The notes under the pieces are model-generated. The model was not told the DNA's origin. It ran no database searches and saw nothing but the letters and a program-made list of their open reading frames with translations. A stretch of 64,000 bases of DNA, from assembly GCA_047495785.1 (NCBI GenBank), contig JBLDXI010000030.1:1364001-1428000 (forward strand), given 5' to 3'. The DNA is from Lepidodermella squamata (taxonomy: Eukaryota > Gastrotricha). The position numbers and the translations under genes were made by a program. Shown here piece after piece: positions 10,332 to 21,567 of this stretch; the stretch's first letter is position 1, and every line of letters begins with the position of its first letter.

Positions 10332-12024
10332 ATTGAAAATCGTCCCTTTCGGTTATCATATTCGGATTGAGCGTAAAAAACCGCCCCTATCCTATATCTT
10401 CTTGTTATATCGAACTTACAAGTTACAAAAATAAGTTATGTGTTGCAATTTTATCCTGCTGCAAATAGGTGTTTTGTGTTGCGCTGTGGTTTTAAGTGAA
10501 AAATGTCTTTTATCCGTTTCAAGGGTCCTGGCAAACATATTTCGTATTCTCTTGAAATACTTCAAATTATTGTATTTGTGTACTTCAAATAGAAAGTAAT
10601 TTGAATGAACGTAAATTATCGATAGGAATGATGTTTGATAACTTCACCCTTGAAAAATGAAAAATGATAGATGATAGATTAAACTAAATGACAGGGCAAT
10701 AAATGATCAACACCAATCGAGTGCGATATGTTGCAACAACATTCTAACTCGGCCTGTGGAAAGCTGTGTTCCGGATTGGAGATAGTGATAATGTAGTTAG
10801 CAGTTCCATTTCATTATCGTGTTCAGCTGGATTTTACATCCAATTTTACAAGAAAAAGCAATTTGAGTTGAATTATTTCCAGGTTCATGTTTGTTTTGTT
10901 TTGCAGCGACATTAGGGCAACCCCTCGCTTATCCAAAAATTTTCAAAATTAATTTTCAGTTTCTTGAAAAAATTGAGTGGAGCTTATTGTCAAACCAGTT
11001 CCAATATCTCAGGAATTTGAAATGTCATCTTAGGAGGTTTTACCAGAAACGCAGTATATCATTAACAGTGTTCCCGTCACGATGTGAGTACCTAACACTT
11101 TATCTCTATTGACCACGTTCTTCAGCGTGTTTCAAAGTGCAATTCCCGAAATTGATAGCCCGAAAGCGCCCAAATTGAGCGATTATGCAGTTTAGGTTCA
11201 GAAGTGAAGCTTTTATGCAGATTTATGGCACCCTCGAGCAATTTTGGATGTTTGCCTTTTTTGACTTTCAGCAACGATGGCTCTCTAACGGTGAGGAATT
11301 GGCTCATGAGATTTCGCGAGCTTACTGGAATGGGTTCTGACTGTTCATGGTTTAAATATGAGCCCGGAGAACCTCATGGTTATGGAATGAAAAACGTTTG
11401 AAAAAAGTGAAATTGTTTTATGCAGGTTTATGTAACCTTACCCTATTATTTGCATAAAAAGATTACAAGGATTTCCACGGCGCGTTTATATAGGGGGAAT
11501 GAGGTTTAGGCATGGAGTATAATTTAATTTAATTTAAGTGTTGGCTTGAGGCCAACTACCAACTTTCATGGCTGGTTGCCAACGACGTTATTTCATTCCC
11601 TTGGCCGACGGCCGATTGTACATGAGTACTGGAAACACAGTCATCTAAGCACTGGTGTAAACATTCCTTACCTCTTTACTCTTTTGCTCTTTCCCCTTAG
11701 TTTATATTACAATGACAGAAAAGTGATATCGTATATATTGTATACGAAAAACGAAAAGCTTTTTATTTTGTCCTTTTTTCCAGATAAAACGAACGAAAAT
11801 TTACAATTTGGAAGGACGTGTTCATCAGCGACACGGTACCATCTCTGTGGAGCCATGTGTTATTCCTTTGAAAGTGCTGCCGGAATAAAGCGTCTCGATC
11901 GTCGTCTTGTGGCGAAGGTGGTGATGGCGGATCGCTGTTTGTGCTGGAATCGGCATTCGCATTCGGGTATGGCGGTGAAGGCGGAGAATATTCCACTACA
12001 GATTTGTCATCAGAAAATAAATTT
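10332..12024. other. Repeat R copy (10620-10890) and unassigned DNA
   Basis: 10620-10890 is a copy of repeat R; it shares GATCAACACCAATCGAGTGC, CTGTGGAAAGCTGTGTTCCG and TCAGCTGGATTTTACAT with 52.7 and 59.1 kb. Beyond it I see only short open frames without recognisable domains. An open minus-strand frame at 12152-11763 encodes a low-complexity SPPSPPYPNANADSS-type stretch that I cannot place. Confidence 0.4.
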
Positions 12025-12520
12025 TTAGAAAATAAATGTTCGTATTGGATTGAATAAAATGTTCGTTGATTTTGAAAAACCCAGCGAGTGGCAGCACGTA
12101 TGCTCCTTGGCTTGCTTAGACCGAGCAAGAGCAACAAAATGAGCGTTGGCATACATCATTTTTCGGTGAGTTTCACAGTTTCCTGGGTAGACGAAGTCTA
12201 TTGAGCGCGTGATTATTTTCCGCATAAACGTAGAAAATTCGTCGAAATTGACCCAATTCATCGATTCTATCTGGCGACGATAACTGTTGGCTACTTCTTT
12301 AGTCATCGGAGAATGATCGGGGTGGAAGACATAGTTCTTGGCCTCGTGGTACTTCACGCCACTGTCATGCCGCAATCTAGCCTCGGCCCAACGCGTGCCG
12401 TTATGATTTTTGGAACTAATAGTATATATTGGATTCGAAGGAGTACATAACGCAGTTATTGTACTCGGATATTGGCCGAGAGGCGTCCGGCTCGCGAAAG
12501 CGAGCCAGCCTCGAGTCCAA
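12025..12520 (-). CDS. Unrecognised open frame, fragment
   Basis: A long open minus-strand frame of about 160 codons without its own good start. It includes NGTRWAEARL, KYHEAKNYVFHPDHSPMTKE and FMRKIITRSIDFVYPGN. Composition looks like real protein rather than chance, with mixed charge and aromatic residues. I recognise no family. It sits in repeat DNA, so a fragment of a mobile element or a captured host exon are both possible. The frame may continue by splicing near 12100 into 12090-11763. Confidence 0.3.
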
Positions 12521-12539
12521 TATCAAATAAGGGTTATTC

Positions 12540-13270
12540 AAATGGAATAGTTTTATAAGGAATTACTTGATCTCACCACAAGTCTCTGAACCACTAAATT
12601 AACTCCAACGAAAAATGTGAGTCTCCACTAGCTCAGTGGCATTATCAATTGTTGAAACATTCCCAGAGACTACGCTCGAATGATAGTCTGAAATTAAGTT
12701 TCTCATCCCAGAACCAATGCAACTCAGTTATCATCACAAACATTTCATATCATGGTCTTTGCAAATGAGGTCGGCAACGCTGGCAATAATTAAGCGTGTT
12801 GATATCGTTAGCGTCGTTAAATAACTCGTTGAATAACTCGTTTACATCCGTTTGAAGTTTGACGGGTGGCAAGAAAAAGCGGGATTTTTTAACGTGAATG
12901 AAGAGGCAAAAACAATAAACTTTTAACTTGTCACCTCTCACTTTCAAATTGACGCAAAAAACCTAAATCCGAGTTATTCAACGACGCTACCGATATGTTT
13001 TCAACTCGTTGTTGAGCCAAATAATATGGAATTGCACGCAGTAATACGAGACCGTCCGCAAGAAAAGCAATAACATGTTTTTTACGATTTGTCATGGAGT
13101 CCACACACAATGGTTGCCCGCTTGTGTATCAAAACAAATAAGCCATGAGCATCGCGTCACTGAGCTGTTGTTGAGTCATTAGCGGCTTTTGCATTGGCTT
13201 TTTTGACAGTGTTTCTTCAAAACAATTGACGTTTTAAACCTAATTAGCGTATAATAGCCGTTGTAAAATG
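12540..13270. repeat. Dispersed repeat, paralogue of 53284-53950
   Basis: Collinear with 53284-53950. Shared words include CAAATGGAATAGTTTTA, CGAATGATAGTCTGAAA and AACATTTCATATC. The 53.5-kb copy carries a 146-bp MITE that is absent here (uninterrupted site near 13030-13045). Confidence 0.65.
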
Positions 13271-13369
13271 TCGTCGATTACACGCAAGGTTGCTTAAAAT
13301 TACGTTAAAGCGGAATGAAAGCAGTAAACCTTTCTGGCTTCGCTCGCTTTGAGTTAAAATGACAAGTCA

Positions 13370-13434
13370 TTTCGGTAAAAACAGCGAAAAAAATGTTTTC
13401 CATTCCTGGCAGCTCCGATCAATGATCGCACCCT
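13370..13434 (-). mobile_element. Right end of a hAT-type MITE
   Basis: The sequence TCCATTCCTGGCAGCTCCG followed by GATCGCACCCTG matches the right end of the element at 3708-3957. The left half is missing or diverged, so this is a fragment. Confidence 0.5.
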
Positions 13435-14131
13435 GAATGAAAATATTTTTTTTAACAACGGCTTGCAATTATCGCATACGCGAAAGTAGCAAAATTTTAT
13501 ATTTAAGATAAATAAAGAGAGAATTAAAGAGGAATGAAAGGAGAAGCAGGATTGAAACATTTCACCTAGCTCGGATAATTTAAATGTCAAGCCGAAGTAA
13601 TCCTGTCATTGCTTAAGAACAATGTTAATAATTTTTAGGTACATTAATTCTGGATAATTCTGAGAAGCGGACATGATTTTGCTACTACAAAAACTTCGCG
13701 AAGCAAAACTTTGACAGTTGTGGTGGCCAGTTGGATAGTAAATTTTTTGCAGCGATTCCCAGAGCATATTGTGGTGAAAATTTATATTTTCATTAAAATT
13801 ATCTCAAAACCTTAGCGAAGCATAATTTATCAAAGATTTTGCACATAATGCGAGGATTTCTGTGTGGATCCTTATCATGCCATCAACATGTTTGAGAAAT
13901 TTGCAAACTTTTTTCAAGAGTAAATATTAAATCTTGTAAACTTCTGTATTACAAAATTCGAAGATAGATAGGAAATATCTCAGCACGTCAGTTTTCACTG
14001 ATTCCGATTGGTATGCGTTGCTATTTGATCAACTCACTTCAGGTGTAGTTTTAATTTTTCATGCTCACAAGTCGCCAATTAGAAGCAGCAGTTGAAGCAA
14101 AAAACTTCGAATGGAAGCCGTTGGTCCTGAA

Positions 14132-14288
14132 CAGTGCGCGAAGTAGGATCCTGGAGCTAGGGGGTATTTTCGGGCCCAAATTTTATGACCAAAGGGTCCC
14201 CCCTGTGGTTTTTTGGGGGATTTTCCACTTAGGCCTTGTGAACTGGGGGGTACGATACCCCTCATTCCCCCCCGTACTTCGCGCACTG
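14132..14288. mobile_element. MITE with CAGTGCGCGAAGTA terminal inverted repeats
   Basis: A 157-bp element with 14-bp perfect terminal inverted repeats, CAGTGCGCGAAGTA and its reverse complement. The centre carries AAAGGGTCCCCCCTGTGG, shared with the hAT MITE at 5119-5280. I see no clear 8-bp flanking duplication, so the insertion may be old or the ends rearranged. Confidence 0.65.
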
Positions 14289-14685
14289 AATCGTTTTCTG
14301 AAGTCTTTCGGAACAGCCGAGCTTCGCGCCTGGTGCGAATCTCGAACACAAAAGCCCTTCGAGGATAAACAACCCTACGGAGTCGACGAATTGACATCAG
14401 AAAGGAGAAAGGATAGGAAGCAGCTAATGACAATTCTGGGCAATTGTCATAAGCTGCACGTTCCTCCTTATGGGCGTTGCTAGAAGTTTTCAAATTGATG
14501 CCACACGCAAGATGATCCAGGGTGGCCACAATGTCTATATTGGTGGTCATTTTTGAGGAAGTTCATGCCGCTTCATCTTCCGATGGCGGTAATAGTAATT
14601 TCTCGGTTTTGCAATATTCTTCTTTGCTTGACGTTATTTTCTTATTATTTGAAAATGCACTCGAATTAATTGCGGTTTATTTCAG

Positions 14686-14755
14686 GTTGGCTCGAATGGC
14701 TCGATTAGCTCGATTGGTGGAACAAAAGCATCATACAAAGGGCTTCCATCCCTAA
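14686..14755 (+). CDS. C-terminal exon (LARMARLA type), gene otherwise not resolved
   Basis: Behind a good acceptor (TTTATTTCAG) lies a short frame starting LARMARLARLVEQKHH and ending at the stop at 14753-14755. An inverted relative lies at 15746-15602, where the frame after an identical-phase acceptor begins LARMARLA again. Both need an upstream exon ending in phase 2. I could not connect either to one, so these are probably last exons of an old inverted gene pair. Function unknown. Confidence 0.35.
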
Positions 14756-15601
14756 CTAATGATTGTTGTCATTTATTCGCGTTTTTACATCAGAACTTGT
14801 GAACAAAATTCGTTTTGATGATGAAATACAAATTGATAATTGTAATATGAATTTTATGCCTACGGGTTAAATGAATACCTGCGAAGAAAAGCATATAGCG
14901 CAAAGTTAAGAGCGGGGATAAATCATCAAAATATATCATAAACCTTTTCGCTTGCTGATAATGGAACAAATTCAGTTTAAATATCCGGAAATCTGAAGCA
15001 TCAATTCCGACCTCGCAACCATTGATAAAAACCCGTCAATGATGCAGGGTATTCTCGAATGAATTATCGTATACGAAGCTGTATGCCATCCCCTGTCGGA
15101 AACGGATAGCCCAACTTAGGCTATTTTTGGAGCGAAAATTTTTGGGCCCAAATACACTCCAGTTTTTGTCCAACTATTTTAGCCTATGGTGAGCCTAAAA
15201 AATTCAGAACTATTATTTCTGCTATTTAACCACCAATTTAGCCTATTTTAGGCTTCTGATAAAGAATTTGAAAATATAATAAAAATATTACCGAAAGCGT
15301 CGAAGTTAGGCCATTCTGGAGGTTCGCAACTGCCATGTTAGGCTAAGTTAGACTTTCAGCTTTTCCGTTGGCAAATATGTGCGAAATTAACGTCCAATTC
15401 AGCCTAAACTGAAGGTTCACCTTTCATTTAAATAGGCTATTAAAGGCCCTCTACTTCCTTTCCGCTCGCTGCTTTCCTCGCCACTTTAGACCCGAAACGA
15501 GACATTAAATCCACATTAATAATTTTTATATTTCATCAATCAAACGATTCGTTTAATTAGTTCAACAAGTCATGATTTAAAAAGGCGAATAGTAGCGACA
15601 G
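14756..15601. other. Spacer between the two LARMARLA exons
   Basis: No gene seen. From about 15105 to 15440 the word TAGGCTA and its reverse complement TAGCCTA recur many times on both strands, giving a diffuse, palindrome-prone stretch. I cannot assign it to a named element. Confidence 0.35.
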
Positions 15602-15746
15602 TCAAAAGTTAGGCATCAAAGCCTGTTTATGATGTTCTTGCTCCGGCTGGCCGCTGATAGCCGTCGCTGAGAATAGCTGCTGTAGAGCCAGCTGCTCGGA
15701 AACCAAATTTGCATCGCTAGAAGCCAATCGAGCCATCCTAGCCAAT
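15602..15746 (-). CDS. C-terminal exon (LARMARLA type), inverted relative of 14686-14755
   Basis: After the acceptor TATTTCAG the frame encodes LARMARLASSDANLVSEQ, continues about 28 more residues including QPEQEHHKQALMPNF, and stops at 15604-15602. It shares the LARMARLA start and an EHHKQ/QKHHTK-like end with the plus-strand exon, but holds about 25 extra residues. The two exons face each other tail to tail. Upstream exons were not found with confidence. Confidence 0.35.
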
Positions 15747-16217
15747 CTGAAATAAACCGGAATTATAAATCGAGTGAATAGTAAAACAACGAGAAATTAA
15801 ATTCAAGCGAAAATTCGCACACATTTTCGAATAATATTATATAACAATTTGATTCTTTCAAACTTTTTCGAATTTTATGAAAAGCTAAATTTGAATGATA
15901 AAAACGGAAAAAATTTGAAAAGCGAAAAAATGGTGTCTTCAACTTTCCCAATGCAAGTTTCCCAATGCAAGTTTACCAATGTGTAAAACTCACTCCAAAA
16001 TGCAATTGAACCGTTACGCTAGCATTTCCTTCCAATCCGCTTCCCAATCTGCAGATTTTATTCAAGTTTACCCAGAACCATTAGCAACAAAATTGCTTAT
16101 TAGGGGGGAAGCTTGCATCGTATCATTTTAATGCGCTATTCATTAACTTTATTATGGCGATCATACTTGGCGATTCATGTCATGAAAATAGTACTCAAAA
16201 CGAATAAGCGTATTCAA

Positions 16218-16469
16218 TCATGCTAATTTTTTAACAGCCATCATCGTTGTTAATAAGAGCCGTGCGCTTCTTCGAGTATTTCGCCGTAATTTTCTTGAAA
16301 GCGGCGTCGATTCGGCGGTATCTCGCCGTCTGAGACGCGCGGCACGGTTGTAGCGGCTGTTATTGCCCTCCACGCCGTTGTTCGTGTGAACAACGTCCGT
16401 AAACGCAGTCTTGGTACATTTGTGTTGGGCTATGCCGCGGCCATAATTAAGATGCCATAATTCGGCCAT
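16218..16469 (-). pseudogene. MULE transposase C-terminal fragment
   Basis: The frame includes AFTDVVHTNNGVEGNNSRYN. The TNN-x-x-EG signature is the usual C-terminal landmark of Mutator-like (MULE) transposases. Only this tail is present; it runs into an Arg-rich stretch and a stop. It may belong to the same family as the MULE relic at 60.38-61.35 kb, which keeps a different part of the protein. Confidence 0.5.
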
Positions 16470-16566
16470 ACGTCCTATGTTCGGCCGGAGAATGGATTCG
16501 GCACGACGATGTACACGTATCTAGTAAGAGAGGTATACAGAACCTGTTAAAGGGCTCATATATAAC

Positions 16567-17223
16567 TTACGATGCATTGCAGCCGGCCACCTCCTGGAAT
16601 TCTAACTTCAACAGGAGTTGATATCGATCTCGGTAGACTTCATCACTCAGAAGCACATCGTATTTCTTGTCCCGATTGAAACGAATTGTTGAGCCGATGA
16701 AATTTTCTTCTGCTGATATCGAAACAGCATGGAAATAGGTTCGCTTGTAACGAAAACCACAGCCGTGATATGAGCTGATGTTGATACCTCGCTCAGTCGT
16801 GAGCAACTCTTGCCAAATTCCAATTGTTTGATAGAAACGATACTTTCTATCAGTGATCTTCTCTAATTGCCCATCAACTTCGATCGATTCTATTTTGAAT
16901 ACAGCATAGTTAGGCACGGGCAGTCTTCTGATGTAGCCAGAATCGTTGTGAAAAAACGATGACAGGTAAATCGATTCCTAGAACAACTTTAAGATGCAAT
17001 AATTTATCAATCAATTTTTACGAACGTTATAGATGGCTGTTCCTATCCTGCCTGATACAAGCTCTGGCAGCAGGTCCGTATCGTCAAAATTGAAATTCGA
17101 CCCGACTTCCGTGTAATCGATTCCAGCCAGAATTTGCGCTATCCATCTGTCTTCGGCTGTAACGATCGATGAAGTTCGCAGCAGTAGGAGTGTAAGTATG
17201 AATATTAATTCTGAAAGTTTCAT
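16567..17223 (-). CDS. Putative secreted protein, two exons, unknown family
   Basis: Two exons, 17223-17026 and 16977-16567, give 202 residues. The ATG at 17223 opens a clear signal peptide (MKLSELIFILTLLLLRTSS, then IVTAEDR). Joining at phase 0 gives NDSGYIRRLPVPNYAVFKIE and a mixed alpha/beta-looking body ending VAGCNAS. The donor is the unusual GTTCGT; it is supported by reading phase and by similar donors in LGIC-A and LGIC-B. The stop overlaps a strong GTAAGT, so a further 3' exon is possible. No known domain recognised. It lies next to the LGIC cluster, on the opposite strand from LGIC-A. Confidence 0.5.
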
Positions 17224-17851
17224 TTCCAGTTGTTAGCTTAGCTTTTCTTGTCGAAAAAAGGAGAATAGGGTAACAGATGTTGGAAATCACGAACACGTGT
17301 AAATCGATATTTGCTACTTCAAGATAAGGCTGCTGTAATAATTTAGATTGAGATGGAGTATCAAAGCATCAAAAGAATGTAATTTAGTTAAATCTTTTGA
17401 TAACACGATAAGCTGCATATGCTTCGTTCTGATTTTGTGATTCATTCCTAGCTGAAGCATTTCTGTCATCAAAAGGTCCATACGGTTTGGCTGATCTGAG
17501 ATATCATGGACTTTGAATCGAACATATCGTCTGAGTCTGACAAGACTTGACATTTCAGTCAAGTGAGAGGGTCTCCAAATCAAGTGGAGTATATGAAGCT
17601 CACTTATGATCTCCTCGTTTCGGTAATACTCTATACTCTGATTATACACTTTTTTCATGTTTCGGCGTTTTGAAAATTGAAAATTGTTTGCTTATATTGC
17701 AAATCATGAATCTTGAATTGGATGAGGAGGGGTATTTTCCAATCAGAATTTATCGACTCAAGGCTTGCCCAGACCTGTCGAACTGGAGGTCCCATTGCCC
17801 ATCCCCCTGATCTTCGAAAACAGGATTTTTCTCCCTTTCCAGCCGCCCTCT
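17224..17851. other. Intergenic stretch with an open minus-strand frame
   Basis: Minus-strand 17658-17314 stays open for 114 codons from an ATG, with a Leu/His-rich product that resembles no family I know. I do not call it a gene. No transposon ends seen. Confidence 0.25.
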
Positions 17852-18180
17852 GATCAAGCTGATATTGCTCTGTTTTTGTGAACATCGGTTTATTCGGAAA
17901 TTAAAGTAAGATGCTTGAAATAGCATGAGTAAACAATCCGGAATCCGGAAAGGTTCGTGAGAATTTCGAATTTCGACAACAATTTCAATTATAAGCGAGA
18001 TCAGCCCCACGGATGCGCGGTATCTCACTTCAGCCATTCACTGATCAAGCAGATAATTGCGAAATTTTGTGAGCTTCGGTTTGTTCGGAAACGGAAAAGT
18101 GACGTAAAAATAGCATTGACAATATCCGGGAAGTTTCATGCAAGTTTCTCGGATGCGCGGGTCTCATAGTTCAGTCAATC
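17852..18180 (+). promoter_or_regulatory. Tandemly duplicated 5' flank of LGIC-A
   Basis: Two imperfect direct repeats about 190 bp apart (from 17852 and 18042). Both begin GATCAAGC(T/A)GATA, continue TTTTGTGA then TCGGTTT then TTCGGAAA, and end with CGGATGCGCGG followed by a TCTCA/TTCAG-like tail. The second copy ends right at the LGIC-A start codon. The unit therefore covers the promoter and 5' leader. Role inferred from position only. Confidence 0.5.
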
Positions 18181-21100
18181 ATGTGGTTTCGAAGTGCGGT
18201 AACCCTACTTGTGACTTTGCAGCTAGCCCTCGAAGGTAGACTCAAATTTTGTCGAATTGTCCTCACAAGATTTAAATATCCTTTCCAGGCCAATCAGCAT
18301 GCCTTGGATTCAGAACTGTACCCGGACAGTACCAATACATGAATGGCTCAAGCGAGGCAACGTCCTATATTTGGAAAAACGTAGCTGAGGAAGATGTGAT
18401 GAAGTCGAAAAACTTCAATGACACGATTCGAGTGATGCTGAACAGTCACGTTGTAAGCACACATCGATGCCAGATCGATGATACATGGGACGTGCCGCCG
18501 AGAAATTGCATACCTGGTGGTAAGACATTTACTGAGAATTTTTCGAAGAAGATAATTTGTCTTCCAGAATCGTGTCCTAATTCCGGAATTTGTGATAATA
18601 GCGGTATATGCAAGTGCCGGTTTGGGTTTCAAGGCTCATATTGCGATAGCAGTAAGAGGAATTGCTTCGAAGTAATGTGCAATTTATAAAAATTTTGCAT
18701 ACAGCTGAGTTCTTTGGTATATGCATGTCGTCTTGTGGCACGATTGATTGCCTGAGTAGTTTTGTTTGCCAATGCCCTGGTAATAGATTCGGCCCAGCCT
18801 GTAAACATGATGCGGAAAAACGATTCAGCAACGCTTTTTGGTACATCGCACCGTGGACTACAATTCGTGGCGTTCAAAGTGGTGTACTTCAAAATTCATC
18901 CTTCGGAAACAATTCCCTTAACCAATGGCGAATTTTCGCAGATGCTGGGAAGGTTCTGAGGTTTTCAAAGATGTACCTGGTAGCAGTTAATGAGAGTGGG
19001 GATCAAATTACAGAAGATGAGGTTCGTATCGAATTTTACGAGGCTAGCTACACTGTCTCCTCTGGCTATGGAAGACGTTTTGCTTCGTTCAAGGCCAGCG
19101 ATCTTGGACCTGGGAATGACGCTAACATCACCAGCGTAGGCTCTTCAGTTCTCGTTTGGATCACCACAAGTGTGAATTCAGTTTACTCCCGTTACGAAAT
19201 TTTTTTCGAACAAGTAGATGCCGAAGTTCCAACCCCTCCAAGTGCAAAGAAAGTCCCGGATATCTATGAAGCCTGTAACGCCTTGGTAACTATCGATTGG
19301 CCCTTCGATGAAACGATCATCGGCGTCGAACCGACAACTCTTGTCAATAAATTCTCTAACAAATGTACTTGGCGCTTTAAAATTCCAGACGGGAGTTCAC
19401 TTGAGTAATTCGATTTTCTATCCCGTTTTCAAGATTAATATCATAAATTTTTCAGGTATGCTTTGCTTAACTACACGGCCAAGGGTGATAACGGTTTTTA
19501 CCTGGAAATGAATACGATAAACTACGACACTGGCAACGTTTTCACATGGATCTCATCAAATGACATCAAGAACAGCGAGAGGATGCTACCAGGGAAGATG
19601 ATGGCCGTTAATTTTGTGAATTCCCATCGCGAGTTTCATGTCTTCTACACGTCAAGAGGCAGCAACTCGGAAAAAACAAATGGATTCTACATCAAGCTGA
19701 AAATGAGTTTCGTTATGCTTTTTTATGTTGCTTATTGATTATCTTCCATCCAAAGCATCGAGCACTACAACGGTTGCGAATTCAAGCACAACAACGACGA
19801 GTCTTGCTTCGCTGAAGAGTAATGTATCGAGTACTACAACATCATTAACAGCGGTTGTGAGTTCAAGCTCTACGACGACGAGTTTCGGGTCGCTGAAGAG
19901 TAACGTATCGATTACTACGACAGCGATCTTGGATTCAAGCTTCACAACAAAGAACCTCGCGCTGATAACGAGTAATGCAAGAAATTCACAGATCAAGGAA
20001 GCGACGGCGATTGATCAAGTTTCATTGTCCGGGCAAATGTCGGTGATTGAAAAGGCTGCGGCTGCTTTTCCAACGCTACCCGAGGAAACAGCCACGCCGA
20101 GGCTGCGAGATTCAGATATTTTGAATGGGAAGTGCCACGACTTCACGGCTGACAGGAGCGCTCCTCCTAACAACGGTAATGCAACTGATATCGGGACGAT
20201 TTTCGTCATTGATCAGTTCTTCGGAATCAAAGAGGTTGATGAGACTATTACGATATCGGGAATCATTCAGCTCCGATGGAACGTGACGACGTGCAAGCGA
20301 GAAGATATTCCTGTCAAAATAGAAGGGCCGGAACGTGTGTTTGTTGGCGATATGTCAAAATTTTGGCTGCCTCCGTTAACATTCAGATCAAGCCCAGACA
20401 ATGTGTACATGATCGACAGCCAACTAGGGGACGATTTCGTATTCGTTGTCAGGCCTACTGATGACATTTTCCTAAACATGCAGTTCTACTGGTCGAAGAT
20501 AGGTGTTTTCGAGTCAACCTGCGATATGGACCTTCGAAAGTTCCCTTTCGATACGCAAACTTGCGAGATCGAGTTCGGCATTCATCGCTCTGTCAATTTG
20601 ACGGCATTTTCTGAGCTAAAAATCATACCACCAGATGACCTGTCCCCCGTTGCCCAGTGGCAGATTCTGCCTGAGGAAACAAAATCCAAAATCAAACTGT
20701 TGTCTGCTCCGACCATTGGTAGCAAAGTCAGCGTGGCTGTTTTCTCGCTGACTTTCCGTAGAAGGCCCAACTACTATCTGTTGAACATCATTGGGCCTTG
20801 CTTGGTTCTAACATTCTTAGAACTGGCTGCTTTCCTCATGCAAGCCAACAAGCCAGATCGAGTGATGTTCGTAGTCACTATCCTGCTGGCTCTTACAGTT
20901 GCCCAGAATCAGGTCTTGCAAGATGTCCCGAAAAGTGCAGCGATGATCCTCTTGACCGAGTACATTTTCTACATGTCGATCTACACTGGGCTGGTCAGTA
21001 TGTACAACCTGTTTCTCGGCTATTTCGCGACTGAAATGGCAAAAGCAGCCAACAAGATGCTGAAATTCGGCTGTCTCCGCATTTCCGTCTTGAGTTCGCT

Positions 21101-21182
21101 GAATGCAATCGGCTTCGCAATGGCAGTTGCTTTTTTCTTCGGAATCAACATGTACGCGATGTATATTCTCAAATACGAATAA
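18181..21182 (+). CDS. LGIC-A: chimeric EGF/CUB-like Cys-loop ligand-gated ion channel
   Basis: Six exons (18181-18235, 18289-18519, 18568-18651, 18705-19404, 19456-19706, 19756-21182) give 915 residues with the frame closed exactly. Order: signal peptide (1-19); Cys module (about 22-95); EGF-like module on its own phase 1-1 exon (97-122, CKCRFGFQGSYCD); second EGF-like module (about 128-150); CUB-like region (about 160-438); Thr/Ser stalk (441-540); ligand-binding domain; M1 about 780-803, M2 about 813-833, M3 and M4. The Cys-loop is C696-C710 with 13 residues between and FPFD inside. M2 has Asp at -1', Arg at 0' and Leu at 9'. The M3-M4 loop is only about 16 residues. No vicinal Cys in loop C. 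Membrane receptor subunit; ligand unknown. It converges on LGIC-C, 385 bp away. Confidence 0.9.
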
Positions 21183-21567
21183 GGCTGATTGATGAGACTT
21201 AAAACCTAATTTTCATAATTGGACTCATTCTATATTCGGTGATATCAGCGATGACGAGCTGGCTAATGCCCAGCTCTGAACTTAATTCTCGATCTATTCA
21301 TGCTATTTCTATGCTATTGTATACTATGTTTCGTCCAAGATTTAATATAATCCTTCTCGAAGAAATAACAGACCTGTTTAGAATCGGAAATATTCTAAAA
21401 TATTATCATCAGATTGTTATTGGATTCGGACAAAAGTAGGAAATCGATTGGTAAAATTACGTTTTCATCCACAACATTCAATCAATTGGAGTTACGATAT
21501 AGAACTTCATATCATCGACATTTGCTATTATGGCTAAAGAAGTAACGATTCCTACGCAGAGGTGAGA

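Noticed and set aside
17314-17658. 114-codon minus-strand frame as a gene
   Set aside because: No signal peptide, splice partners or recognisable motif; kept only as a note.
19725-21182. LGIC-A channel as a stand-alone gene beginning at 19725
   Set aside because: That methionine lies in the intron, has no signal peptide, and the preceding exons join in phase with the same structure in LGIC-B.
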